Shown in pieces: positions 8,609 to 17,622 of a stretch of DNA of 64,000 nucleotides (position 1 is the stretch's first letter; the number at the start of each line of letters is the position of its first letter). A model generated the notes under the pieces. That model searched no databases. It was not told the DNA's origin and saw only the letters and a list, made by a program, of their open reading frames with translations. The translations under genes and the position numbers were made by a program. The DNA is from Microbacterium aurantiacum (GTDB lineage Bacteria; Actinomycetota; Actinomycetes; Actinomycetales; Microbacteriaceae), in NCBI RefSeq assembly GCF_021654035.1, contig NZ_JAJPDW010000001.1:682001-746000 (forward strand), in the 5' to 3' direction.

Positions 8609-9378
8609 TCAGTCGAAGCGCGACGTGGCCAGGCGGTGCATCGCGAGCGCGAGCGAGAGGCGCACCCGCCCCCGCGGAGAACGGATGTCGAATCCGAGGG
8701 CGTCGGAGTACTGCTCCGCGCGCGCCTGCACGGTGGAATGGTGCAGCCCCGCCTCCACGCCCGCGGCGCGCAGACTGTCGGTCGCGGTGATCGCATCCAG
8801 CAGCACCTCGCCGCCCGGGTGAGTCGCGACGAGGTCGGACAGCGCCACGACGTCCGGCATTCCGAGCGTCGACGCGTCGGCCGCGACCGCGAGCGGCAGC
8901 AGGGCGCCGACGTCGGCGGCGTCGACGACCGGCTCCCGCGCGGAGGCCAGTCGCAACGCGATGACCGCGGACGCCCACGACTCCGGCATCGACGGCGGAG
9001 TGCATCGGATGCCGATCCCCGCGTGTCGCCACGTCGACGTCTCGTCCGCCAGCACCGCGCGGACCGGGCCGTGCGCCGTACCGACCACGACGCTGGCGCG
9101 GGTCCGGACCGTTCGATCCAGACGACGCCGCCGTCTTCGAACGATCGCGACGGCCACACGCCCGGGGGAGCGGCCGCACGGACGCCCGACGCGTCGACGC
9201 GCATCGTCTTGCCGCTCACCGTCTGCCCCGCCGCGCACCCGCTGAGGATCGCCGCGCCCCGCAGCAGCACCTCGGTGGTGGCGTGACCGTGGATGAGCGC
9301 GTCGAAGTACGCGATGACCTTGAGTGTTTCGGTGGCCTCGGCGTCAACCGCCGTCAGGCGCCCTACGAGTTCTTGCAT
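8609..9378 (-). pseudogene. PucR/CdaR-type helix-turn-helix regulator, frameshifted
   Basis: Two overlapping minus-strand frames together make one protein. From ATG 9378 the first frame gives MQELVGRLTAVDAEATETLKVIAYFD through VVWIERSGP (to about 9115). The sequence then continues in the next frame from RASVVVGTAHGPVR to the end at 8609. The C-terminal part (DSLRAAGVEAGLHHSTVQARAEQYSDALG) is the HTH_30-like PucR C-terminal DNA-binding helix-turn-helix. Joining the frames gives about 255 residues. One base is gained or lost around 9100-9120, in a GGTCCGGACC palindrome. Either a real frameshift or a sequencing/assembly slip. Confidence 0.7.
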
Positions 9379-9462
9379 CTTCGCCGCCGCCTCGAGTGGA
9401 CTTCTGCCCCACCCTAGCCCCGCACCGGTTGCGCGGGGCAGGGCGGGCAGCAGGTCGTGCGG

Positions 9463-10056
9463 TTACGCTCCGAGAATGCGGCGGAGCCAGTCCAGGCGAG
9501 CGGCGCGTGCCCGGAGCGACAGCCCCGCCTGCGGGGCCATGGCGTCGAAGCCGTGGAAGCCGCCGGGCCAGACGTGCAGTTCGGCGATGCCGCCCTGCTC
9601 CCAGATCCTCGCGGCGTACGCGACGTCCTCGTCGCGGAACACCTCCGCGCTCGCGACGTCGATGAATGCCGGCGGCAGGTTCGTCAGGTCCGTCGCGCGC
9701 GCGGGTGCGGCGTAGATCGAGACGGCATCCGTCTTTCGGCGGTCGCCGAGCAGGGCACCCCAGCCGGTGTCGTTGCTGCCGCGATCCCACACGCCGAACC
9801 CGTCGACCTGGCGGCTCGACACCGTTTCGTTGCGGTCGTCGATCATGGGGTAGATGAGGAGCTGCCCGGCGAGGGTCGGACCGCCGAGATCGCGCGCCTT
9901 GAGGGTGACGCCTGCCGCAAGTCCGCCGCCGGCGCTGGCGCCGCCGATCACGAGTCGGGCCGGGTCGATACCGAGCTCCTCGGCGTGCGCTGCCGTCCAC
10001 ACGAGACCCGCGTAGCAGTCGTCGACCGTGGGCACAGCACTGTGACCCGATCCCAT
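9463..10056 (-). pseudogene. Alpha/beta hydrolase (HSL/acetyl-hydrolase type), N-terminus missing
   Basis: The 197 residues contain the nucleophile motif IGGASAGG (GxSxG, at about 37-44), the acid region (LPPAFIDVASAEVFRDED, Asp) and the catalytic His in GGFHGFD, all typical of the hormone-sensitive-lipase family. The family normally has about 110 further residues upstream, including the HGGG oxyanion-hole motif, and none of them is present: homology begins at about VPTVDDCYAGLVW, near position 10040, and the preceding DNA is unrelated. Without HGGG the protein should be inactive. The 5' end has most likely been lost by rearrangement. Confidence 0.7.
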
Positions 10057-10114
10057 GATCGATCAGCGTGGCAATTGACGGAACCGCCATCGGGGCGCAG
10101 ATGGGGGTGTCTCA

Positions 10115-10128
10115 CCGCCACGTGGCGG
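10115..10128. promoter_or_regulatory. 14-bp perfect palindrome upstream of the FUSC-type gene
   Basis: CCGCCACGTGGCGG is a perfect palindrome about 60 bp before the GTG start at 10187. It could be an operator for a dimeric regulator or part of a small hairpin. No regulator gene is adjacent. Confidence 0.4.
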
Positions 10129-10186
10129 CACCCGCCGCATCCGCCACGGGATGGCCGCGCACGGCGGGGCATGTCATGATCACGTC

Positions 10187-11269
10187 GTGCCTGAAACCCG
10201 TGCCCCCCGCGTGCGAGGCGCCGTGACCTACGCCGCGCGTCTCGCTGCGCAACCACGGCTGCTGCTCGCAGTGAAGACCGCTGTCGCGGCGGTGCTCGCC
10301 TGGTACCTGGCGCCGATGATCCCGTTCGCCGAAGACCAGTACTCCTACTACGGCGCCCTCGGCGCCCTCGTGACGATGCACCCGACCGTGGCGCGGTCCG
10401 CGCGCGTCGGCGGCGAGGTGCTCATGGGACTCGCGCTCGGCATCGCGCTCAGCCTGTGCGGCGTGGCAGCGCTCCGCGCGGGCGTTCCCGGAGGGCTCGT
10501 GCTCGGCGTGGTGATCGGCGTCGCGGTGCTCCTCGGCGGGTGGCGTTTCCTGGGGACGGGCGGCGACTGGGTCGCCCTCGCCGGGCTGTTCGTGCTGCTC
10601 GCGGCGGGCGGCGATCCCGAAGGCTTCTCCGTCTCGTATCTCGGCACCGTCGCGTTCGGCATCGTCATCGGGATCGCGGTGAATCTGCTCGTGGTCCCGC
10701 CGCTGTACATCCGGCGCGCCGGCGAGAAGCTGTCACTCCTGCGGGACGCCTTGACGTCGCTCCTCGATGAGGCCGCCGACGCGCTGGCGCGCGGCGACGT
10801 GGACCGTGACGGGCTCGCTCCCGCGCTGGCCCGGGTCGACGAGGTCAGCGTCACGGTCCGCGAAGAAGTCCGGGAAGCGGAGGAGAGCGCGCGCGCCAAT
10901 CCGCGCCGGCGGCGCCACGTCGACGAGCGCGACGAGAACACGAGGCGGATGGAGGCGATGGAGCGGCTGGGGTACCTCGCGCACGAGCTGGTCGACCTCC
11001 TCGTGGACGTGCAGGATGCCGATCCGGCACTCGGTCCCGACGGCAGGCAGACGCTCGCGCGGGCGATCGCGAAGGTGTCGGACCTCGTGGCGGCGCCGGT
11101 GGGGGATCCCGACGCGCGGTCTCGCCTTGCGGCGGCCTCGCGCGCGCTCGACGCCTACGAGGCCGGCATCGTCTCGCCCGACTCGGGCCTCCGACGCGAG
11201 ACGGCCGCGGCAGCCGCGATCGATCTGTGTCTCCGGCGCATCATCGACGCGACGCGACCCTTCGTGTGA
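10187..11269 (+). CDS. FUSC/aromatic-acid-exporter-like inner membrane protein
   Basis: 360 residues. The N-terminal half (about 15-190) holds about six hydrophobic segments, including YYGALGALVTMHPTVARSAR, a conserved stretch of the FUSC/ArAE family whose members move aromatic or other organic anions out of the cell. The C-terminal half (about 190-360) is a long charged helical cytoplasmic domain with an Arg-rich patch (PRRRRHVDERDENTRRM). GTG 10187 is preferred to the earlier ATG 10151: a CATGAT box lies 6 nt before it (leaderless pattern) and the protein then starts at the usual place. Confidence 0.7.
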   Translation: MPETRAPRVRGAVTYAARLAAQPRLLLAVKTAVAAVLAWYLAPMIPFAEDQYSYYGALGALVTMHPTVARSARVGGEVLMGLALGIALSLCGVAALRAGVPGGLVLGVVIGVAVLLGGWRFLGTGGDWVALAGLFVLLAAGGDPEGFSVSYLGTVAFGIVIGIAVNLLVVPPLYIRRAGEKLSLLRDALTSLLDEAADALARGDVDRDGLAPALARVDEVSVTVREEVREAEESARANPRRRRHVDERDENTRRMEAMERLGYLAHELVDLLVDVQDADPALGPDGRQTLARAIAKVSDLVAAPVGDPDARSRLAAASRALDAYEAGIVSPDSGLRRETAAAAAIDLCLRRIIDATRPFV

Positions 11270-11330
11270 CCGCCGCCGAACCGCACGCGGATGCGCCGAA
11301 GCGCGCACGCGGCCGCCGGCCCGCGGAGCG

Positions 11331-11516
11331 CTAATACTTCTCGACGCGGTTGCGGATCCACGCCTGGACGCTCCAGACCACGTTGTACAGATTCCACGGC
11401 GCTTCGTCGATCGGCCGCCACGGCTGGCCGACGTGCGCCGTCCATTCGGGGATGCGTCCGCAGCAGATACGGTGCCCGAAGATGCGGAAGAGAGTTCTGC
11501 AGAGCAGGTGACCCAT
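11331..11516 (-). CDS. Small hypothetical protein (61 aa) with Cys/His and Trp motifs
   Basis: Begins at ATG 11516 with AAGGGACC upstream. The sequence has a basic N-terminal segment RTLFRIFGHRICCGRIPEW and several tryptophans further on (WRPIDEAPWNLYNVVWSVQAW). The CC pair next to His could bind metal, but there are too few ligands for a standard zinc ribbon. No family recognised. It lies 52 bp upstream of where the rhomboid gene ends, same strand. Confidence 0.55.
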   Translation of the reverse strand: MGHLLCRTLFRIFGHRICCGRIPEWTAHVGQPWRPIDEAPWNLYNVVWSVQAWIRNRVEKY

Positions 11517-11568
11517 GATGGTCCCTTCGATCGGCGCGGCCCCGGACGGGGCTAGCGTTGCCGATTGC

Positions 11569-12192
11569 TCATGAGGTCAGCGTAGCGGGCGGTGCGGGGC
11601 GCGCGGGGCGGAGGATGAGCGCCGCGACCGCGCCTCCGATCGCGCCGAAGAGGTGCGCCTGCCACGAGATGCCGTCCGCGGCGCGGAAGATGCCGGCCAG
11701 CATGCTGCCGCCGTACACGGCGACCACCGCAACGGCGATCAGCGCGTACAGGATGCCGTGGCCGAGGGATCGGACGACGAAGGCGCGGGCGAAGATGTAG
11801 CCGAAGTAGCCGAAGACCAGACCGGACGCGCCCACCGTGACGGTGCCGGGAGCGTTGAAGACCCAGGTGCCGATGCCCGCGATCACCCCGGCGATACCGG
11901 TCACCGCCCAGAACCGACCGATGCCGTCGAGAGCGACGATCACCCCGAGAACGAGGAAGGGGATCGTGTTGGCGAGCAGGTGCGGCCACCCGGTGTGCAG
12001 GCCGTGGGACAACAGGATGCCGTCGAGCCCCTCGATGCCCCACGACTGGATGCCGAACGCGGTGACCCAGCTGCCCGGCAGGACCGCGTCCAGAACTCTG
12101 ACGACCCACATCGCAGCCAGGAGGATCAGCGGTTGGAGGACGCGCAGGCCCCAGTCGCCCCGCGATCGCGGCGGGGCCGAGGTCGGGTGCAT
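11569..12192 (-). CDS. Rhomboid-family intramembrane serine protease
   Basis: 207 residues with about six hydrophobic segments. The catalytic dyad is visible: Ser123 in the GASGL motif and His180 in SWQAHLFG. The HxxxxHLLAN segment at about 66-75 supplies the conserved His and Asn75 of the oxyanion hole. By family knowledge it cleaves transmembrane substrates within the bilayer. Monocistronic; ATG 12192 follows a GACGAT box with a 6-nt spacer, close to the leaderless pattern seen elsewhere here. Confidence 0.9.
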   Translation of the reverse strand: MHPTSAPPRSRGDWGLRVLQPLILLAAMWVVRVLDAVLPGSWVTAFGIQSWGIEGLDGILLSHGLHTGWPHLLANTIPFLVLGVIVALDGIGRFWAVTGIAGVIAGIGTWVFNAPGTVTVGASGLVFGYFGYIFARAFVVRSLGHGILYALIAVAVVAVYGGSMLAGIFRAADGISWQAHLFGAIGGAVAALILRPARPAPPATLTS

Positions 12193-12293
12193 GGTCTCAT
12201 CGTCGCATCTGTGCGCCCCCGGCCGGGCGACGTCGGCGCCCCCGGTTAGGGTCAGGGGGACGGTCCGAGCGGCGGGCGGTCGGGAAGGGCACG

Positions 12294-15200
12294 TTGCGGT
12301 ACATCGAGGACGAGGGGCGGATCGTCTGGAGCGCGAGCGACCTGAAGGCGGCTGCCGAATGCGAGTTCGCGTGGCTGCGGGCGATCGACGCCAAGCTCGG
12401 TCGCGTCGCCCCCGTCGACGAGCCCGACGACCCGACGCTGCGCCGTGCGGGGGAGCTCGGCGGTGAGCACGAGCTCCGCGTGCTCGCCCGCTACCGCGAG
12501 CAGTTCGGTGCCGGAGTCGTCGAGATCCCCGAGACGCGCTCCTCCGACGTCGTGGCGCTCGCCGAGGCGGTGCGCCTGACCGATGCGGCGCTGAACTCCG
12601 ACGCGGACGTCGTCTACCAGGCGACCTTCGCCACCCATGACTTCGTGGGGTTCGCCGACTTCCTCGTCCGCGACCGCGCCGGCGCGTGGGTCGTGCAAGA
12701 CACGAAGCTCGCCCGCCACGCGCGCGTCACCGCGTTGATGCAGCTCGCGGCATACGTCGTCCAGCTCGATCGACTCGGCATCCCGCGCTCCGACCGGGTC
12801 GAACTGCTCCTCGGCGACGGCACCACCAGCACCCACGAAGTCGACGACCTCCTCCCGGTATTCCAGCTGCGCCGCGACCGCCTGCAGGCCCTCATCGCCG
12901 ACCGTCGACTCGATCTCGGTGCCACCGGCGGCCCCCTCGCGTGGGGCGACCCGCGCGGCGACCTCGGCGTCGTCGCATGCGGACGCTGCGCAACCTGCGA
13001 CCTCGAGGTCGTCGCCGCCGGCGACCTCCTCCTCGTCGCCGGGATGCGGCCCGTTCAGCGCGAGCGCCTCCGCGCCGTCGGCGTCGAGACCATCGACGAC
13101 CTCGCCCGGCTCGACACGGCGCCCGCGGGGATGAACCCCGATACCGTCGCGCTGCTGCGCACCCAGGCGACGCTGCAATTGAGCTCGCCGCCCGACATCC
13201 CGAAGTACGAGGTCGTCCAGCCGCAGGCGCTCGGAGCCCTACCGCGTCCGAGCCAGGGCGACATCTTCTTCGACTTCGAAGGCGACCCGCTCTACACGGA
13301 AGGCGAAGGCACCGTCTGGGGCATCGACTACCTCTTCGGCTGGATCGACCTGAACGAGCAGTACTCGGCGCTGTGGGCGCACTCCTTCGCCGAAGAGAAA
13401 GAAGCGCTCGAGCGCTTCCTCGACATGGTCGCTCTTCGCCGTCAGACCCATCCCGATCTGCACATCTATCACTACGCCCCCTACGAGCCCACGCACCTGC
13501 TCGCCATGGCGGCCCGCCACGGCGTGCGCGAAGCCGACGTCGACCACCTCCTGCGCGACGGCGTCTTCGTCGACCTCTACCCGATCGTCCGGCGGGCCCT
13601 GCGCGTCGGCTCCCGCTCCTACTCGATCAAGAAGCTCGAACCCCTCTACATGGGCGACGACGTGCGCACCAGCGACGTCCAGAAGGGCGACGACTCGATC
13701 GTCAGGTACGTCCAGGCGCGCGCCCTTCAACAAGACGGACCGGATGCCGCCGCCGAGGCCGCTCGCATCCTCGACGACCTCGCCGACTACAACCGATACG
13801 ACTGCGTCTCGACACTGCGCCTGCGCGACTGGCTCGTTGATCGCGCCCGCGACGCACAGCTCCGCCCCACCCCTAATCCCGATCCGGACGAGAACGGGTA
13901 CACGCCCTCGGAGCGGGCTGACCGACTGGGCGCCCTCGCCGCCCGGCGCGACCCCGACTCCGCTGAGGCGAGGGCGCTCCGCCTCGGCGCCGCCGCGATC
14001 GACTACTACCCGCGCGAAGCGAAGTCGTTCTGGGCCACCCACTTCCTGCGCCTGCGCGAACCCGCGTCGCTGTGGGAGGAGACGCGCGACGTCGTCACGC
14101 TCGATTCCTCCCGCTGCCGCGTCGTCGCCGACTGGCATCAGGAGGAGGGCAAGCGCACCCTCCGTCGCCGCCTCGAGCTGCGCGGTGAACTCGCCCCCGG
14201 CACCCGCATCAGCGAAGGCAACGAGCCTTTCGCGCTCTACGAGCTGCCCGTGTCGTTCCGGTTCGCCGACAAGCCCCGCTGGATTCACGCCGACCACCGC
14301 GTCACCGTGATCGAAACCCTCGACGACGGCGCGATCGTCGAAGAGGCCGCCATCGACGGCGAGACCTGGGCGGAGCTCCCGATCGCCCTGACGCCCGCCG
14401 CTCCCCCGCGCGCGCTCAATCAGCAGACCGCGATCGACGCGTGGGCCGATGGTCTCGTCGCCGCCGCGCCGAAGCTGCCGTACGACCCGGCGACCGACAT
14501 CCTGCTCCGTCGCCCACCGCGCACCCGGTCGGGCGGCCTCCCGCCGCAGACCGGAGACGACGTCGCCGACATCGCCGCCGCACTCCTCGATCTCGACCGC
14601 AGCTACCTCGCCGTGCAGGGCCCTCCGGGGACGGGGAAGACGTTCGTCGGCTCGCACGTCATCGCCCGCCTCGTCGCCGACCACGGCTACAAGGTCGGCG
14701 TCGTCGCCCAGTCGCACGCCGTCGTCGAGCACATGCTCGACCGCATCGTCGCGGCGGGAGTTCCGCCGCAGCAGGTCGGCAAAGCGCTCAAGAAGCCGGA
14801 GGATGCCGAACGTGTGCGCTTCACGCCCATCCCGAAGAACGGCGTCGCCGCATTCGCCGGCGAGCACGCGGCATCCGGATTCGTCGTCGGCGGCACCGCG
14901 TGGGACTTCGCCCACGAAGGCCGCATCCCGCGGGGGAGCCTCGACCTGCTCGTCATCGACGAGGCCGGACAGTTCTCGCTGGCCTCCACCATCGCCGTCT
15001 CGCTCGCGTCGTCGCGCCTGCTGCTTCTCGGCGACCCGCAGCAGCTGCCGCAGGTGAGCCAGGGCACCCATCCCGAACCCGTCGACACCTCCGCTCTCGG
15101 CTGGGTCATGGACGGCGCCGACGTCATCCCGCCCGCCTTCGGCTTCTTCCTCGCCCGGTCGTGGCGCATGCACCCCGCCGTCGCCCGATCGGTGTCGGAG

Positions 15201-15776
15201 CTGTCGTATCGGGGTGAGCTCGCCGCGCAGCCGGCCACCGCGATGCGTGGGCTCGACGGCGTCGAACCGGGCCTCCACCCGGTGCCGCTCCGCCACACCG
15301 GAAACGCGACCCGGTCGCCCGAAGAGGCGGCGCGGGTCGTGGAGATCGTCCGCGACCTCATCGGCCGCGCATGGACCGGGATCGACATCGACGAGTCGGG
15401 GGGCGCGACGCCGACGGCGGCTCGCCCCCTCACAGCGAAGGACATCATCGTCGTCACCCCCTACAACGCCCAGCAGGTGCTCGTCGAAGAGGCGCTCACC
15501 GCCGCCGGATTCGGCGACATCCCCGTCGGCACCGTCGACAAGTTCCAGGGGCAGGAGGCGGCGGTCGCGATCGTGTCGCTCGCAGCATCCTCCGGGAGAG
15601 ACGCTCCGCGCGGACTGGAGTTCCTCCTTCTCCGCAACCGTCTCAACGTCGCCATCTCGCGCGCGATGCACACCGCCTACCTCGTGTACTCGCCGGGACT
15701 GCTCGACGACTTCCCGCGCACCCCCGAGGGCGTCGCCCGTCTCAGCGGATTCGCGCGACTGGTCGGGCGCGCATGA
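12294..15776 (+). CDS. TM0106-family RecB-like nuclease fused to an SF1 (Upf1-like) helicase
   Basis: A 1160-residue three-module protein. N-terminal Cas4/RecB-like nuclease: Cys23, the D-x-K motif in VVQDTKLARH (about 133-140), the QLAAYVVQL helix, and a CGRCATC cluster at about 229-235; the spaced cysteines suggest a 4Fe-4S cluster as in AddB/Cas4 (inference). Middle RNase H-like fold starting FFDFEGDP (about 323-330). C-terminal SF1 helicase: Walker A QGPPGTGKT near 777-785, Walker B VIDEAGQ near 886-892, and PYNAQQ / VGTVDKFQGQEA motifs. Probably acts in DNA processing or repair; exact role unknown. Start is TTG 12294 with GGAAGGG upstream. Confidence 0.85.
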   Translation: MRYIEDEGRIVWSASDLKAAAECEFAWLRAIDAKLGRVAPVDEPDDPTLRRAGELGGEHELRVLARYREQFGAGVVEIPETRSSDVVALAEAVRLTDAALNSDADVVYQATFATHDFVGFADFLVRDRAGAWVVQDTKLARHARVTALMQLAAYVVQLDRLGIPRSDRVELLLGDGTTSTHEVDDLLPVFQLRRDRLQALIADRRLDLGATGGPLAWGDPRGDLGVVACGRCATCDLEVVAAGDLLLVAGMRPVQRERLRAVGVETIDDLARLDTAPAGMNPDTVALLRTQATLQLSSPPDIPKYEVVQPQALGALPRPSQGDIFFDFEGDPLYTEGEGTVWGIDYLFGWIDLNEQYSALWAHSFAEEKEALERFLDMVALRRQTHPDLHIYHYAPYEPTHLLAMAARHGVREADVDHLLRDGVFVDLYPIVRRALRVGSRSYSIKKLEPLYMGDDVRTSDVQKGDDSIVRYVQARALQQDGPDAAAEAARILDDLADYNRYDCVSTLRLRDWLVDRARDAQLRPTPNPDPDENGYTPSERADRLGALAARRDPDSAEARALRLGAAAIDYYPREAKSFWATHFLRLREPASLWEETRDVVTLDSSRCRVVADWHQEEGKRTLRRRLELRGELAPGTRISEGNEPFALYELPVSFRFADKPRWIHADHRVTVIETLDDGAIVEEAAIDGETWAELPIALTPAAPPRALNQQTAIDAWADGLVAAAPKLPYDPATDILLRRPPRTRSGGLPPQTGDDVADIAAALLDLDRSYLAVQGPPGTGKTFVGSHVIARLVADHGYKVGVVAQSHAVVEHMLDRIVAAGVPPQQVGKALKKPEDAERVRFTPIPKNGVAAFAGEHAASGFVVGGTAWDFAHEGRIPRGSLDLLVIDEAGQFSLASTIAVSLASSRLLLLGDPQQLPQVSQGTHPEPVDTSALGWVMDGADVIPPAFGFFLARSWRMHPAVARSVSELSYRGELAAQPATAMRGLDGVEPGLHPVPLRHTGNATRSPEEAARVVEIVRDLIGRAWTGIDIDESGGATPTAARPLTAKDIIVVTPYNAQQVLVEEALTAAGFGDIPVGTVDKFQGQEAAVAIVSLAASSGRDAPRGLEFLLLRNRLNVAISRAMHTAYLVYSPGLLDDFPRTPEGVARLSGFARLVGRA

Positions 15777-15816
15777 CGCGCGCGTAGACTCGCGCCAACG
15801 ACACCGAGGGGGCGGC

Positions 15817-16140
15817 ATGGCGGACGACGCACCGAAGCAGTTCGAGATCGATCTGCCGCAGGACCTGATCGGCGGAGCCTTCGCTGACTTCGCCAACGTC
15901 TGGCACACCCCCAACGTCTTCGTGATGGACTTCCTCACCCTCGCGCAGCCCCCGCGCGACGAGATTCATCCCGATACGGGCGAGGCGATGACGGTCGTTC
16001 CGGCGCGGGTGGTCAGCCGTATCCGCATCCCTCCGGAGCAGGTGTTCGAACTCGCGAAAGCCCTCACTCAGCAGCTGGAGTTCTGGGAACGCGAAACCGG
16101 ACGACGGATGCCGCCGTCCGGCGATCTCCCCACCGCGTGA
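15817..16140 (+). CDS. DUF3467-domain protein
   Basis: 107 residues. The core FEIDLPQDLIGGAFADFANVWHTPNVFVMDFL, then VVSRIRIPPEQVFELAKALTQQLEFWE, is the DUF3467 signature of short proteins whose function is unknown. Start ATG 15817 with GAGGGGG upstream. A TAGACT box at 15785-15790 gives a leader of about 26 nt. It follows the nuclease-helicase by 40 bp but has its own promoter. Confidence 0.85.
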   Translation: MADDAPKQFEIDLPQDLIGGAFADFANVWHTPNVFVMDFLTLAQPPRDEIHPDTGEAMTVVPARVVSRIRIPPEQVFELAKALTQQLEFWERETGRRMPPSGDLPTA

Positions 16141-16234
16141 ACGGTATCGGATAGCTCTCCGACCGGCTCCGTGTCAACCCCGTTCTGCGCGTCGGGGGCC
16201 CTGCGTACGCTGACGAAGCGTCTTCACGGCGCAA

Positions 16235-16304
16235 GTGCGGCATCCGTTCGGCGAGGGGCGGATGCCGCACGTCGTGGATCCGGCGGGCGCGTGCCGCGCC
16301 CGCC
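16235..16304. repeat. Two adjacent hairpins in a convergent intergenic region
   Basis: Between the DUF3467 gene and upp (250 bp, converging). Hairpin one: GTGCGGCATCCG (16235-16246) pairs perfectly with CGGATGCCGCAC (16259-16270), 12 bp stem, 12-nt loop. Hairpin two: GGCGGGCGCG (16282-16291) pairs perfectly with CGCGCCCGCC (16295-16304) over a 3-nt loop. Together they could act as a two-way terminator, although neither has a T-run. Nothing else was seen in this gap. Confidence 0.6.
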
Positions 16305-16391
16305 CGTTCGGGTGGCAGTTGTGGCCGTGTCCGACCCCGCGAAGGGGCCGTGATCGACACATGAACCCGGGGGCGATGGACCCCGCTCGGG

Positions 16392-17024
16392 TCAGACGGT
16401 GCCGTAGAGACGGTCGCCGGCGTCGCCGAGACCGGGGACGATGTAGCCGTTCTCGTCCAGACGCTCATCCATCGCGCCGAGCACGAGGGTCACGTCGCGT
16501 CCGTCGACCTGCTTCTCGATCGCGGCGACGCCCTCGGGCGCGCCGAGAAGGCAGATCGCGGTGATGTCCTTCGCGCCGCGCTGGAAGAGGAAGTCGATCG
16601 CCGCGCCGAGCGAGCCGCCGGTGGCGAGCATCGGGTCGAGCACGAAGCACTGGCGGTCGCTGAGGTCGTCCGGAAGACGCTCGGCGTAGGTCGAGGGCTC
16701 GAGGGTCTCTTCGTTGCGCACCATCCCGAGGAAGCCGACCTCGGCGGTCGGGATGAGCTTCACCATGCCCTCGAGCATGCCGAGACCGGCACGCAGGATC
16801 GGCACGACGAGCGGACGCGGGTCGTCGATCTTGACGCCGACCGTTGTGGTCACGGGGGTCTGGATCTCGAGCGGCGCGACGCGGACGTTGCGGGTCGCCT
16901 CGTAGGCGAGGAGCGTCACGAGCTCCTCGGTCAGCTGGCGGAAGACCGGCGACGGGGTCGCGGCATCCCGCAGGACCGTGAGCTTGTGGGTGATGAGCGG
17001 GTGGTCCGCGACGTGCAGGCGCAT
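16392..17024 (-). CDS. upp: Uracil phosphoribosyltransferase
   Basis: 210 residues, full length. It converts uracil and PRPP to UMP in pyrimidine salvage. Seen: N-terminal [17 protein letters not shown], the [10 protein letters not shown] stretch, the PRPP-binding [10 protein letters not shown] region and the C-terminal uracil-site segment [16 protein letters not shown]. Start ATG 17024; a TACCCT box ends 7 nt before it, predicting a leaderless mRNA. Divergent from tadA. Confidence 0.96.
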   Translation of the reverse strand: MRLHVADHPLITHKLTVLRDAATPSPVFRQLTEELVTLLAYEATRNVRVAPLEIQTPVTTTVGVKIDDPRPLVVPILRAGLGMLEGMVKLIPTAEVGFLGMVRNEETLEPSTYAERLPDDLSDRQCFVLDPMLATGGSLGAAIDFLFQRGAKDITAICLLGAPEGVAAIEKQVDGRDVTLVLGAMDERLDENGYIVPGLGDAGDRLYGTV

Positions 17025-17102
17025 AGTCCCCAGGGTAATGCGTCACGCGCTCCCGCCGAGGCTCGATCCGTCGCGGTGCCCGCCGCCGCGTATCCTCGGG
17101 GC

Positions 17103-17564
17103 ATGATCGTCGCCGAGACCGACCGCGCAGCCATGCGCCGGGCGCGAGAGCTCGCCGCCGAGGCCGCCGGACACGACGACGTGCCCGTCGGGGCGGTGGT
17201 GACGGATGCCGCAGGCACGGTGATCGGCGAGGGGCGCAACCTTCGCGAGGCGACGGCCGATCCGACCGCCCACGCCGAGGTCGTCGCGCTTCGCGCTGCG
17301 GCCCAGGCGATCGGATCATGGAACCTCAATGGGTGCACGCTGGTCGTGACCCTCGAGCCGTGCCTCATGTGCGCGGGGGCGATCCTTCAGGCCCGCGTCT
17401 CTCGGGTCGTCTACGGTGCGTGGGATGACAAGGCGGGAGCCGCCGGCTCGGTCTACGACGTGCTCCGCGACCGCCGCCTCCCGCACCGGGTCGAGGTCGT
17501 CGCCGGCGTCGAGGCCGACGAGGCCGCCGCGCAGCTCCGCGCCTTCTTCGACGCCCAGCGCTGA
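17103..17564 (+). CDS. tadA: tRNA adenosine(34) deaminase
   Basis: 153 residues. Deaminates A34 to inosine in tRNA-Arg(ACG), allowing wobble reading of CGN codons. Zinc site is complete: His57-Ala-Glu59 (HAE) and P86-C87-x-x-C90 (EPCLMC). Dimer-interface segment ARVSRVVYGAWDDKAGAAGS follows. ATG 17103 is preceded by TATCCT with a 6-nt spacer and no good ribosome site, consistent with a leaderless mRNA. Confidence 0.95.
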   Translation: MIVAETDRAAMRRARELAAEAAGHDDVPVGAVVTDAAGTVIGEGRNLREATADPTAHAEVVALRAAAQAIGSWNLNGCTLVVTLEPCLMCAGAILQARVSRVVYGAWDDKAGAAGSVYDVLRDRRLPHRVEVVAGVEADEAAAQLRAFFDAQR

Positions 17565-17622
17565 CCAGGCGCCCGGATGACCTGCGACGGCGACGTCGTC
17601 GAACAGCCCCGGCCCGGACGCC

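Noticed and set aside
13239-15938. 899-codon minus-strand open frame opposite the nuclease-helicase
   Set aside because: Antisense shadow with no recognised domain.
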